From positions 930,001 through 994,000 of the forward strand of contig JADJMZ010000001.1 of assembly GCA_016709315.1 (NCBI GenBank): DNA of 64,000 bases, given 5' to 3'. The stretch is from Ignavibacteria bacterium (GTDB lineage Bacteria > Bacteroidota > Ignavibacteria > Tepidaquicellales > Tepidaquicellaceae). Position 1 is the first letter of the stretch, and each line of letters opens with the position of its first letter. A program made the translations under genes and the position numbers. The notes under the pieces were generated by a model. The model was given only the letters and a program-made list of their open reading frames with translations, searched no databases and was not told the origin of the DNA. Below are positions 25,078 to 33,399 of the stretch, piece by piece.

Positions 25078-27018
25078 ATGGGTAAAATAATAGGAATTGA
25101 TCTTGGTACAACAAACTCCTGTGTCTCTGTTATGGAAGGAAATGATCCTGTAGTAATTCCTAATTCTGAAGGAGCCAGGACAACTCCATCTGTTGTTGCA
25201 TTTTCTAAAAGCGGAGACAGACTGGTAGGTGATCCTGCAAAAAGACAAGCAGTTACCAATCCGCAAAATACAATTTTTTCAATAAAGAGATTTATGGGAA
25301 GAAGATATGATGAAGTAACCGAAGAATTAAAGAAAGTTCCTTATAAAGTAATTAAAGGTGAAAATGATACAGTGAGGATTGAGGTTGATGATAAAGGTCA
25401 GAACAGAATATATTCCCCGCCTGAAATTTCTGCTATGGTCTTACAGAAAATGAAGAAAACAGCGGAAGATTATCTGGGACAAACTGTCACTGAAGCTGTC
25501 ATAACAGTCCCGGCTTATTTTAATGATTCTCAAAGACAAGCTACTAAGGATGCCGGTAAGATAGCAGGATTAGATGTAAAAAGAATTATCAATGAACCAA
25601 CAGCTGCTGCATTAGCTTACGGATTAGATAAGAAGAAAGCAAATGAAAAAGTTGCTGTTTATGATCTTGGAGGAGGAACGTTTGATATTTCAATTCTTGA
25701 ATTGGGTGATGGTGTTTTTGAAGTAAAATCTACAAACGGTGACACACATCTTGGTGGTGATGATTTAGACCACAGACTTATAGATTTCCTTGCTGATGAA
25801 TTCAAGAAAAAAGAAGGAATAGATTTACGAAACGACCCGATGGCTTTGCAGAGACTTAAAGAAGCAGCTGAAAATGCAAAAAAAGCGCTCTCTTCAAGTT
25901 CTCAAACAGAAGTAAATCTTCCTTATATTACAGCAACTGCTGAGGGTCCTAAGTTCCTGCTTGAAACAATTACCAGAGCTAAGTTTGAATCTTTAATCGG
26001 AGACTTAGTGGAAAAAACTGTAGGTCCTTGTAAAAAAGCAATCGAAGATTCAGGTTACAATTTAAATGAAATTGATGAAGTAATACTTGTTGGTGGTTCC
26101 ACCCGAATTCCATTAGTACAGGAAACTGTAAAGAAATTATTCGGAAAAGAACCGAATAAAAGCGTTAACCCTGATGAAGTTGTAGCTATCGGCGCAGGGA
26201 TTCAGGGAGGTGTACTTGCAGGAGATGTTCACGATGTATTATTACTTGATGTTACACCACTATCTCTTGGAATTGAAACTCTTGGCGGAGTTATGACAAA
26301 ACTCATAGAATCAAATTCTACTATTCCAACGAAGAAATCGCAGGTATTTTCTACCGCTTCTGATAATCAGCCGTCTGTGGAAATTCATGTATTGCAGGGT
26401 GAAAGACCTTTGGCAACAGATAACAGAACTTTGGGAAGATTCCATCTTGACGGTATCCCTCCGGCACCACGAGGAATGCCTCAGGTTGAAGTAACTTTTG
26501 ACATTGATGCGAATGGTATTTTAAATGTTTCTGCTCAGGATAAAGGAACAGGGAAACAACAGCAAATAAAAATAACTCACTCTTCAGGACTTTCAGAAGC
26601 TGAAATTGAAAAGATGAAAAAAGATGCCAAGGAACACGAGGCTGAAGATTCAAAAAGAAAAGAAACAATTGAATTGAAGAATCAGGCTGACTCAATGGTG
26701 TTTCAGGGCGAGAAACAGATGAAGGAATTTGAAGCAAAACTTAATCCTGAAACTAGATCAAAAATTCAGACTGCAATTGACAGATTAAAAGATGCCATTA
26801 AAGCCGATAATTCCGCAACAATTAAGACTGCTATGGACGAATATAATACAGTCTGGAATGAAGCTTCATCTCAAATGTATTCTCAATCTACCGGAGCTGA
26901 AGGTCAAGCTCCGCCTCAGGGTGAAGCAGGTTCACAACCCGGAGGAGAGAAAAAATCTGCTGATGAAAATGTTGAGAATGCGGATTTTGAAGTTGTTGAT
27001 GATAAAGACAAGAAATAG
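25078..27018 (+). CDS. dnaK: Chaperone protein DnaK (Hsp70)
   Basis: The 646-residue protein is full-length DnaK. The ATPase domain (residues 1 to about 380) begins GIDLGTTNSCVSVMEG and includes ITVPAYFNDSQRQATKDAG, VYDLGGGTFDISILELG and ILVGGSTRIPLVQETVKK. The interdomain linker is DVLLLDVTPLSLGIET (about 383-398). The substrate-binding domain contains LQGERPLATDN, and the helical lid leads to a Gly/Gln-rich stretch and the acidic end EVVDDKDKK. DnaK refolds proteins with DnaJ and GrpE, neither of which is in this window. GAAAGGA before the ATG is the likely ribosome-binding site. Confidence 0.98.
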   Translation: MGKIIGIDLGTTNSCVSVMEGNDPVVIPNSEGARTTPSVVAFSKSGDRLVGDPAKRQAVTNPQNTIFSIKRFMGRRYDEVTEELKKVPYKVIKGENDTVRIEVDDKGQNRIYSPPEISAMVLQKMKKTAEDYLGQTVTEAVITVPAYFNDSQRQATKDAGKIAGLDVKRIINEPTAAALAYGLDKKKANEKVAVYDLGGGTFDISILELGDGVFEVKSTNGDTHLGGDDLDHRLIDFLADEFKKKEGIDLRNDPMALQRLKEAAENAKKALSSSSQTEVNLPYITATAEGPKFLLETITRAKFESLIGDLVEKTVGPCKKAIEDSGYNLNEIDEVILVGGSTRIPLVQETVKKLFGKEPNKSVNPDEVVAIGAGIQGGVLAGDVHDVLLLDVTPLSLGIETLGGVMTKLIESNSTIPTKKSQVFSTASDNQPSVEIHVLQGERPLATDNRTLGRFHLDGIPPAPRGMPQVEVTFDIDANGILNVSAQDKGTGKQQQIKITHSSGLSEAEIEKMKKDAKEHEAEDSKRKETIELKNQADSMVFQGEKQMKEFEAKLNPETRSKIQTAIDRLKDAIKADNSATIKTAMDEYNTVWNEASSQMYSQSTGAEGQAPPQGEAGSQPGGEKKSADENVENADFEVVDDKDKK

Positions 27019-27066
27019 TTTTTTAAAATCGATAGGTAATAAATCAATAATAATATTTATTTAAAA

Positions 27067-27098
27067 AAAACCACCTGTTTCTATTCAGGTGGTTTTTT
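27067..27098 (+). terminator. Rho-independent terminator of dnaK
   Basis: AAAACCACCTG pairs with CAGGTGGTTTT around an 8-base loop, followed by a T-run. Confidence 0.93.
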
Positions 27099-27143
27099 GT
27101 TTATATGATTTGATTAAAAATACACAAAGTTTTATTTTAATCA

Positions 27144-28217
27144 ATGAAGCAATCAAACAATTCTGAAACTGATTCATTTGATCCTACACAAAATCTTACA
27201 TCCCTTTGGGCATTCTCAGAAGGATTTCTCGGAGGAATTTTCAGCGCAGCTAAAATACCTTTCAAAGGTTTGCTTCTGGGAAATATTTCCGTATCCGTCA
27301 TTATACTTATTGCAAATTTCAATAGTAAGAAAGGAGCCATTCTTAAAGCCGGAACAATTACGACAATCATTAAAGCTATAATAAGTCCATACTCTACTCT
27401 ACCAGCCTACTTAGCCGTGTTCACACAAACGCTTCTGGGTGAACTGCTTTTTCTTAAAAGAAATTTTATGCAGTTGTCAGGAATAATTCTTGGAGTAGTT
27501 ACATCTGTTATATCTTCATTGCAGAGGATCATTGTGTTAACCCTTTTATTTGGAAATTCTTTCTGGGAAACTGTTGACAGTTTTGCAGCATACATTTACA
27601 ACGAGTTTTCAGGAGGTCATGTTATTCCATCCGGATTCAGATTCAGTAACTGGTTAATAGGTACTTATGTAATTATTCATGCTGTAATCGGATTTGTTAC
27701 GGGCTATTTTGTTTCAGGATATGCAAGAAGAATCCGTCATAATGAAATTTTCGGGAAAGAATTTCTGGCTGACTTCAGTAAAGATAATTCAATTTTGAAA
27801 GAGGGTGATTTAATAAAAACAAAGAAGCGAAAGAATAAATATCTTAAGTTTTCAAAAATAGCATTATTCGTTTTTCTGTTAACGGTTCTTATATTATCTT
27901 ATGTACTAAATGACACGCAGAATAAATCTTTTTTCGACTCAAAATCTGTATGGCTGATGCTATTAAGATCAATAACAATAATGATCTTATGGCTCAAAGT
28001 AATCGGACCTTTTCTAAATTCACTTATTAAATCAAGATTATTAAAAAACAGAAGTAAATATTCAGAAGAGATTCATTACACTTTGAAAATGCTTCCTTCT
28101 GTCAAACTATTGCTTTTATACAGCTGGAAAAGTTCCGGCGGTAAAGGATTCAGCAAAATATCAAAATTCATTTCTGTTTTTATACCTGTGCTTCTCGGAT
28201 ATAAAGCTGAAGATTAA
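27144..28217 (+). CDS. Polytopic membrane protein, possibly related to ECF-transporter S components
   Basis: The 357-residue protein has a short polar start and then about five or six membrane segments up to residue about 200. A charged cytoplasmic stretch follows (KTKKRKNKYLKF), then two more hydrophobic segments. The N-terminal half (LWAFSEGFLGGIFSAAKIPFKGLLLG, here divided as LWAFSEGFLGG and IFSAAKIPFKG) resembles substrate-binding S components of energy-coupling-factor transporters. The C-terminal half (SVWLMLLRSITIMILWLKVI) recalls the EcfT type. This is a tentative comparison and no ATPase gene is adjacent. It converges with the nuclease gene at 28226. Confidence 0.6.
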   Translation: MKQSNNSETDSFDPTQNLTSLWAFSEGFLGGIFSAAKIPFKGLLLGNISVSVIILIANFNSKKGAILKAGTITTIIKAIISPYSTLPAYLAVFTQTLLGELLFLKRNFMQLSGIILGVVTSVISSLQRIIVLTLLFGNSFWETVDSFAAYIYNEFSGGHVIPSGFRFSNWLIGTYVIIHAVIGFVTGYFVSGYARRIRHNEIFGKEFLADFSKDNSILKEGDLIKTKKRKNKYLKFSKIALFVFLLTVLILSYVLNDTQNKSFFDSKSVWLMLLRSITIMILWLKVIGPFLNSLIKSRLLKNRSKYSEEIHYTLKMLPSVKLLLLYSWKSSGGKGFSKISKFISVFIPVLLGYKAED

Positions 28218-28225
28218 CAGAAAAT

Positions 28226-29929
28226 TTATTTTGCAAGAAAATTCATGACATCTTCGATTGAATGCTGATCACTAATTTCCATAAAAGTGTTTCGGTCTTT
28301 ATTCAGAGCCAGCCAGTTTGATATAACTTTTATTTCGTCCTTTTCTGTCGGATTGAATTTATGCTGGACAAATTTACTCAGGGAAAAGAACAGATATTCG
28401 GTTGTTTCTGTGAGTTCCTCCAGTATATTTCTCTGATCATATCCGTTATCCGGAGACATCTGATATGTTTTCACAAGTTTACCGTTCTGAATAAAAAAAA
28501 TTTCCTTTCCGGCATCATTCACACATTTTATAATAATTTTTTTACCGTTTATGGCTGAAGTAATTACTTTCTGATAACTCAGCACTTTCTTCAGGTCCTG
28601 AAGTCTGTCTCTTATAAATGCAGCGCGTTCGTAATCCGTATTTTCGGAAAACTCATTCATTCTGATCTCATATAAATTCTGCGCCGAATGTTTTGCCGAT
28701 GATGTAATAAATCCGTGAACTCTTTCCACTTCTTCAGCATAATCTTTTTGTGACTGATTGAAATTACAGGGAGCATTGCATTTTCCCATTTCAAGATACA
28801 TGCAGGCGGAATTATCAGCAGAAGGTTTAATAATTTTCTGTTCACATTTTCTTAATTTGAATTCATCTTTAATGTCTGTTAAAAGTTTGTTCACTGTTTG
28901 TCCGCTTCTGAACGGACCATAATAATTCGCACCGTCATTCTCGATTTCATAAACTTTTTCGACTTTAGGAAAACTGTTTTGCACATCAATCTTTAAAAAC
29001 GGGTGGAAGCGAAACCTTTTTATAGCTGAGTTAAATCTCGGTTTGTGTTTTTTAATTAAATTTGACTCAAGGATCAAAGCCGAGAGTTCGGAATTTGTAG
29101 TTTCAAACTCAATAGTTCTGACATATTTCAGAAGTTTTTTAATCTTATCGGAATGTTCTGAATTGTAACCTACATAAGAAGAAATTCTTTCCCGCAGACT
29201 TTTTGCTTTCCCGATGTATAATATTTCACCATTCCTCGATTTCATAAAATAAACTCCCGGCAGCAGAGGAAAGTCTTTGATAGTCATTTTAATATTTTTT
29301 AAAACAGGTGATTTATTCTCTTCATTGTAAATTTTTTTATTTTGAAATCCAAGAATTTCATCAATGGAATCATATTCGTATTCCCCGCACAGAACATCAA
29401 GAAAATTATTTAATATTTTGTATGTAGCGAGAGAATCATCGAAAGCTCTGTGCTGCCTTTCCATTTTAATTTTATAATAAGAAGCAACATTCAGAAGTGA
29501 CTTACTCCTTAGATTCTTTAACAATCGTCTGGCGAGCTTACATGTGCATAAGGTTTTGAGGTTAATTTGAATACCTTCTCTTTCAAACGAGTGAAACAAA
29601 AATTTATAATCAAATGAAACATTATGTCCGGTAAATACAACTGTGTTTTCGCCGCAATCAAGAAAAGATAAAATTTTTTGACTAAGAACACCAAATGAAG
29701 GTTTATTCATAACATCTTCATTGGCAATTCCGGTTAAGCGGGTTATCTCTCCGGGAATATGCTGTTGAGGGTTTATCAGTGATGAGTATTTATCTATTAT
29801 CTCGCCGTTCTGAACTTTTATAAGTGAAATTTCCGTTATCCTGTTGTAAACGGGAGATAATCCTGTTGTTTCCACATCACAGACAACAAATATTACATCC
29901 TGTATATTTACGGGTTCATTTTTTTTCAT
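28226..29929 (-). CDS. DnaQ-type 3'-5' exonuclease fused to a UvrC-like GIY-YIG nuclease
   Basis: The 567-residue protein joins two nuclease modules. Residues about 10-180 are a DEDDh exonuclease of the DNA polymerase III epsilon type (VCDVETTGLSP, FTGHNVSFDYKFL, QHRAFDDSLATYKIL). Residues about 222-300 are a GIY-YIG domain (LPGVYFMKSRNGEILYIGKA, then LRERISSYV). The rest resembles the UvrC region after GIY-YIG, with cysteines in ACMYLEMGKCNAPC and a UVR-like ERAAFIRDRLQDLK. The C-terminal RNase H-like endonuclease domain of UvrC seems absent. Such fusions (Cho-like) are known in several phyla and are thought to cut at DNA lesions. It is a single-gene unit. Confidence 0.92.
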   Translation of the reverse strand: MKKNEPVNIQDVIFVVCDVETTGLSPVYNRITEISLIKVQNGEIIDKYSSLINPQQHIPGEITRLTGIANEDVMNKPSFGVLSQKILSFLDCGENTVVFTGHNVSFDYKFLFHSFEREGIQINLKTLCTCKLARRLLKNLRSKSLLNVASYYKIKMERQHRAFDDSLATYKILNNFLDVLCGEYEYDSIDEILGFQNKKIYNEENKSPVLKNIKMTIKDFPLLPGVYFMKSRNGEILYIGKAKSLRERISSYVGYNSEHSDKIKKLLKYVRTIEFETTNSELSALILESNLIKKHKPRFNSAIKRFRFHPFLKIDVQNSFPKVEKVYEIENDGANYYGPFRSGQTVNKLLTDIKDEFKLRKCEQKIIKPSADNSACMYLEMGKCNAPCNFNQSQKDYAEEVERVHGFITSSAKHSAQNLYEIRMNEFSENTDYERAAFIRDRLQDLKKVLSYQKVITSAINGKKIIIKCVNDAGKEIFFIQNGKLVKTYQMSPDNGYDQRNILEELTETTEYLFFSLSKFVQHKFNPTEKDEIKVISNWLALNKDRNTFMEISDQHSIEDVMNFLAK

Positions 29930-30238
29930 AAGAAGACTAATATAAAAATCAGAAAGGAATCATTCTATACTAAACTAAAGTAAGCTGATCGCTTCAAGAT
30001 TGCACACAAAAAATTGCCACTAATTTTACTAATTGACACGAATTCGAAAATGCATTTTTAATACAAAACCCATACCTAATCTTTCCTTTTTAAAGTTGGG
30101 AATAATTAAACATCAGATAATTTCTTAGAGTTTTACAGCAGCGGACTAAGAGTAAATTTTATCAGCAAAATGCCTTTATATTGAAAAGTGATTTAAGTAT
30201 TATTATTGCTTATAAATAAAGTAAAATCAAACAAAATA
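29930..30238. other. Intergenic region with one copy of the dispersed 38-bp element
   Basis: About 300 bases between the divergent nuclease and PpiC genes hold both promoters. It contains the second copy of the 38-bp element (30007-30044). No RNA gene or further structure was seen. A TTG at 30206 could extend the PpiC gene but would disturb its lipoprotein signal. Confidence 0.55.
30007..30044 (-). repeat. Dispersed 38-bp element, copy 2 (inverted)
   Basis: On the minus strand it reads AATTCGTGTCAATTAGTA then AAATTAGTGGCAATTTTTTG. It differs from the copy at 14933-14970 at 3 of 38 positions and has the opposite orientation. Confidence 0.75.
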
Positions 30239-31996
30239 ATGACAAAACAAAAAAATGTACTGAAAATATTTTCATTTCTATCAATTATACTTCTTGTAGT
30301 AATAGTAGCATGTTCATCCAAAAAAAAGCAGATTGTTGCTGAAATAGGTGATGAGAAAATATATATGGAAGATTATGAAAAGCAGTATTTAAAGACTGTT
30401 AATAATCTTGATACAGCAAAAAATTCAAACATGGAAAAGAGGAAGGAATTTCTGGATCTTCTTGTTAAATTCCGTTTAAAAGTTAAGGATGCAAGAGAAA
30501 GAGATCTTTTGAAATCAGAGGACATTCAAAGTGATTTGAAACAGTATCAGGAAAATTTTCTGACATCTTTCCTTATGGATAAAGAGATTGTCGAGCCAAA
30601 GATTAAAAGTCTTTACGATATGAAAGAATATGAAGTAAGAGCATCGCATATTCTGATTAATCTGCCGCAGCAGAGTTTTTCGCCTGAAGATTCCATAAAG
30701 GCGTATCAGAAAGCGGCTGAAGTAATAAACAGACTTAAGAACGGTGAAGATTTTTCAAAAGTGGCTATGGAAATGTCAGATGATCAGTCGGCAAAGCAAA
30801 ATGGCGGCGACTTGTATTATTTCACTGCCGGAATGACAGTGCCTGAATTTGAGGAAGCGATTTACAAAATGAAAGTCGGGGATTATACTAAAGAACCGAT
30901 AAGAACTATGTTCGGACTGCATATTGTAAAATTAGCCGACAAAAGAAAAAGAAATGAAGGAATAAGAGCTTCCCATATTTTAATTCAGGATGTAAAAGAC
31001 AGCACAGGAATTGTAAAAGACTCTATCGCAACATACAACAAGGCAAAGGAAGTTCTCGCAAGAATCAAGAATGGAGAAGATTTTGCAAAAGTAGCTCAGG
31101 AAGTTTCTCAGGATCCCGGATCAAAAGACAAAGGCGGTGATCTTGGATTTTTTGACAGAAGAAGAATGGTACAGTCATTTGACAGTGTTGCGTTTTTGCT
31201 TAAGGCAGGAGAGATATCAAATCTTGTTAGAACTCCTTTCGGATGGCATGTGATAAAAGTAACTGAAATTAAACCTTACCTTCCTTTTGAAAAACAAAAA
31301 GAAAATTTAAAAGGCGAGTTTAAAAAAGGACCACAGTTCAAATCCGAATACACAAAATATCTTGAAAAAGCGAAAAGCGATTTAAAGTTTGAAATTAAAG
31401 CAGACGGAGTATCGTATCTATATTCCAAACTTGATACAACAAAGACATTATCAGCGCAAAACATTGACAGTATATTTGCAGCGGAAGACAAAAACAGAGT
31501 GATTGCAACTTACAAAGACGGAGAAATAAAAGTAGTAGACATTATTAATTATCTTCAGAAGAACAAAGACTTTTCTGCTAATATTGCCGGAATGGAAGTA
31601 CTGAGAAAGATCATTTCCGGTACTGCCGATTCTCCTATATTATACAAGACTGCAATGAAGAAAGGAATTGAAAAAGATCCTGAATATATTGCGCAACTGA
31701 CAGAATATGAAAACGGTTTGTTGAGTTTCAAAGTTGATCAGGAAGAATTATGGAGAAAGATTAAAATCACAGCCGAAGATATGCAGAAATATTATGAAAT
31801 AAACAAAACCAAATACGAATTTATGGACAGTAATAAAGTTAAAACGAGACCATTTGATGAAGTAAAATCTGAAATTTCAAATACTCTGCAGCAGCAAAAG
31901 TTTAAAGATATGGAAAAGGAGTATGTTGATAACTTAAAGAAAAAATATCCCGTAAAAGTCAACGAAGCGATTCTAATAGAAGCATTTAAAGAATAA
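30239..31996 (+). CDS. PpiC-type peptidyl-prolyl isomerase lipoprotein with two parvulin domains
   Basis: I chose the ATG at 30239 because it gives a lipoprotein signal: MTKQKNVLKIF, a hydrophobic run, then the lipobox VIVAC with Cys near residue 26. The 585-residue protein has an N-terminal SurA/PrsA-like helical region. Two parvulin rotamase domains follow: the first from VRASHILINLP to FGLHIVKLADK, the second from IRASHILIQDV to FGWHVIKVTEIK. After these comes a long helical C-terminal region. Such proteins help fold outer-membrane and secreted proteins in the periplasm. A second isomerase gene starts 3 bases after its stop, so the two are one operon. Confidence 0.9.
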   Translation: MTKQKNVLKIFSFLSIILLVVIVACSSKKKQIVAEIGDEKIYMEDYEKQYLKTVNNLDTAKNSNMEKRKEFLDLLVKFRLKVKDARERDLLKSEDIQSDLKQYQENFLTSFLMDKEIVEPKIKSLYDMKEYEVRASHILINLPQQSFSPEDSIKAYQKAAEVINRLKNGEDFSKVAMEMSDDQSAKQNGGDLYYFTAGMTVPEFEEAIYKMKVGDYTKEPIRTMFGLHIVKLADKRKRNEGIRASHILIQDVKDSTGIVKDSIATYNKAKEVLARIKNGEDFAKVAQEVSQDPGSKDKGGDLGFFDRRRMVQSFDSVAFLLKAGEISNLVRTPFGWHVIKVTEIKPYLPFEKQKENLKGEFKKGPQFKSEYTKYLEKAKSDLKFEIKADGVSYLYSKLDTTKTLSAQNIDSIFAAEDKNRVIATYKDGEIKVVDIINYLQKNKDFSANIAGMEVLRKIISGTADSPILYKTAMKKGIEKDPEYIAQLTEYENGLLSFKVDQEELWRKIKITAEDMQKYYEINKTKYEFMDSNKVKTRPFDEVKSEISNTLQQQKFKDMEKEYVDNLKKKYPVKVNEAILIEAFKE

Positions 31997-31999
31997 CAC

Positions 32000-33283
32000 T
32001 TGAAAAAAATCAAATTTATAATAACGGCAATAATTTTCATTTTAAATTCTGTCGCCTTTTCTCAAACTGAGGGCGACAGAGTTTTAGCTATAGCGGGCAA
32101 TTATATTATTACAGAGTCCGATTTTCAAAATCAGTTGCAAATGTACGCAAAACAGAATCAGCTTAATGAAATCTCACCATACATTGCCCAGCAACTGTTT
32201 CAATCAATTCTTACGAATAAAATACTTCTTGCAAAAGCAGATCAGGACAGCATAGAGGTTACTGAAGATGAAATAACAAGAGAGTACGAGAACAGAATAA
32301 AATCACTTATTGATCAGGTTGGTTCACAGCAAAGATTAGAGGAGCTTTACGGAATGCCTATGAACAGGATAAAATCCACATTAAAAGAAGAGCTGAAGAA
32401 AAATCTTAAAGTGGAAAAACTAAAAAGAAAAAAGTTTTCTGGAGGCGTAAATGTAAGCGAGAGGGAAGTAAACGAATTTTACACGACATACAAAGACAGC
32501 TTACCGGAAGTAAGCGAAGAATTTGAAATTGCTCATATATTCATGGAAAGAAAAATCAGTGATGCAGAAAAAAGCGAAGCAAAGAGAATTGCTGAATTAA
32601 TTCTTGACAGTATAAAAAGCGGCGGTAATTTTTCCGAACTTGCGAAAAGGAATTCGGCGGATTCAATGTCAGCTATACAGGGCGGCGATCTAGGATTTGC
32701 GAAGAAAGGAACCTTTGTAAAAGAATTTGAGGAAACAGTATTTAATCTTAAAGAGGGTGAAGTTTCGGAAATAGTAGAAACACAATTCGGTTATCATATA
32801 ATCAAACTAACAGAAAGACAGGGCGATAAAGTCAGAAGCAGTCATATTCTTGTAAGATATCCGAAGTTTGAATCATCGGATTTTGAAACAATAAATTTTC
32901 TGAAAGACCTTAAATCCAGTATAGAAAAAGGCGAAACAACTTTTGAAGAAGCTGCAAAGAAATATTCTCTGGATAACGACACAAAGCAAAAAAGCGGTTA
33001 TATCGGGAGAGTTCCTGAAGAGCAAATTGACAGTAATTCCTTATCGGCATTTAAAAATCTTTCTCCGGGACAAATTACAGAACCGATCAGAACTGGCGGA
33101 GATGATAATTACGGATATGAAATTTACAAACTTATTAAAGTTTTTCCTGCACACAAGATTAACTTAACCGAAGATTATGATAAGATAAAAAGGTTTGCTG
33201 AAAACTTAAAAGAAAGCAGAGAAATGGAACAATGGATCAATAAGATCAAAGAATCCGTTTATGTGGATATAAAAATTAATTAG
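32000..33283 (+). CDS. SurA-like periplasmic peptidyl-prolyl isomerase
   Basis: The 427-residue protein has a signal peptide (MKKIKFIITAIIFILNSVAF) and a SurA-type N-terminal chaperone domain (about residues 25-165, including LAIAGNYIITESDFQNQL). Two parvulin domains follow: EEFEIAHIFME to FGYHIIKLTER, and VRSSHILVRYP to the C-terminal half. The start is TTG at 32000, 3 bases after the previous stop, which implies translational coupling. SurA-like proteins escort barrel proteins to the BAM complex. The adjacent outer-membrane and T9SS genes fit that context. Confidence 0.9.
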   Translation: MKKIKFIITAIIFILNSVAFSQTEGDRVLAIAGNYIITESDFQNQLQMYAKQNQLNEISPYIAQQLFQSILTNKILLAKADQDSIEVTEDEITREYENRIKSLIDQVGSQQRLEELYGMPMNRIKSTLKEELKKNLKVEKLKRKKFSGGVNVSEREVNEFYTTYKDSLPEVSEEFEIAHIFMERKISDAEKSEAKRIAELILDSIKSGGNFSELAKRNSADSMSAIQGGDLGFAKKGTFVKEFEETVFNLKEGEVSEIVETQFGYHIIKLTERQGDKVRSSHILVRYPKFESSDFETINFLKDLKSSIEKGETTFEEAAKKYSLDNDTKQKSGYIGRVPEEQIDSNSLSAFKNLSPGQITEPIRTGGDDNYGYEIYKLIKVFPAHKINLTEDYDKIKRFAENLKESREMEQWINKIKESVYVDIKIN

Positions 33284-33399
33284 ATAAGTTTCAGGGATTT
33301 AAAATTTCGTTTGCCATACAGATACCGCTTTTCTGTTTCAGATAATCAGATAAACTTTCCTTGATATTTGATGAACAATTAATCTAATCGAAGTATAAA

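Noticed and set aside
26351..26737. 128-codon minus-strand frame within dnaK
   Set aside because: It is antisense to dnaK, whose sequence is strongly conserved.
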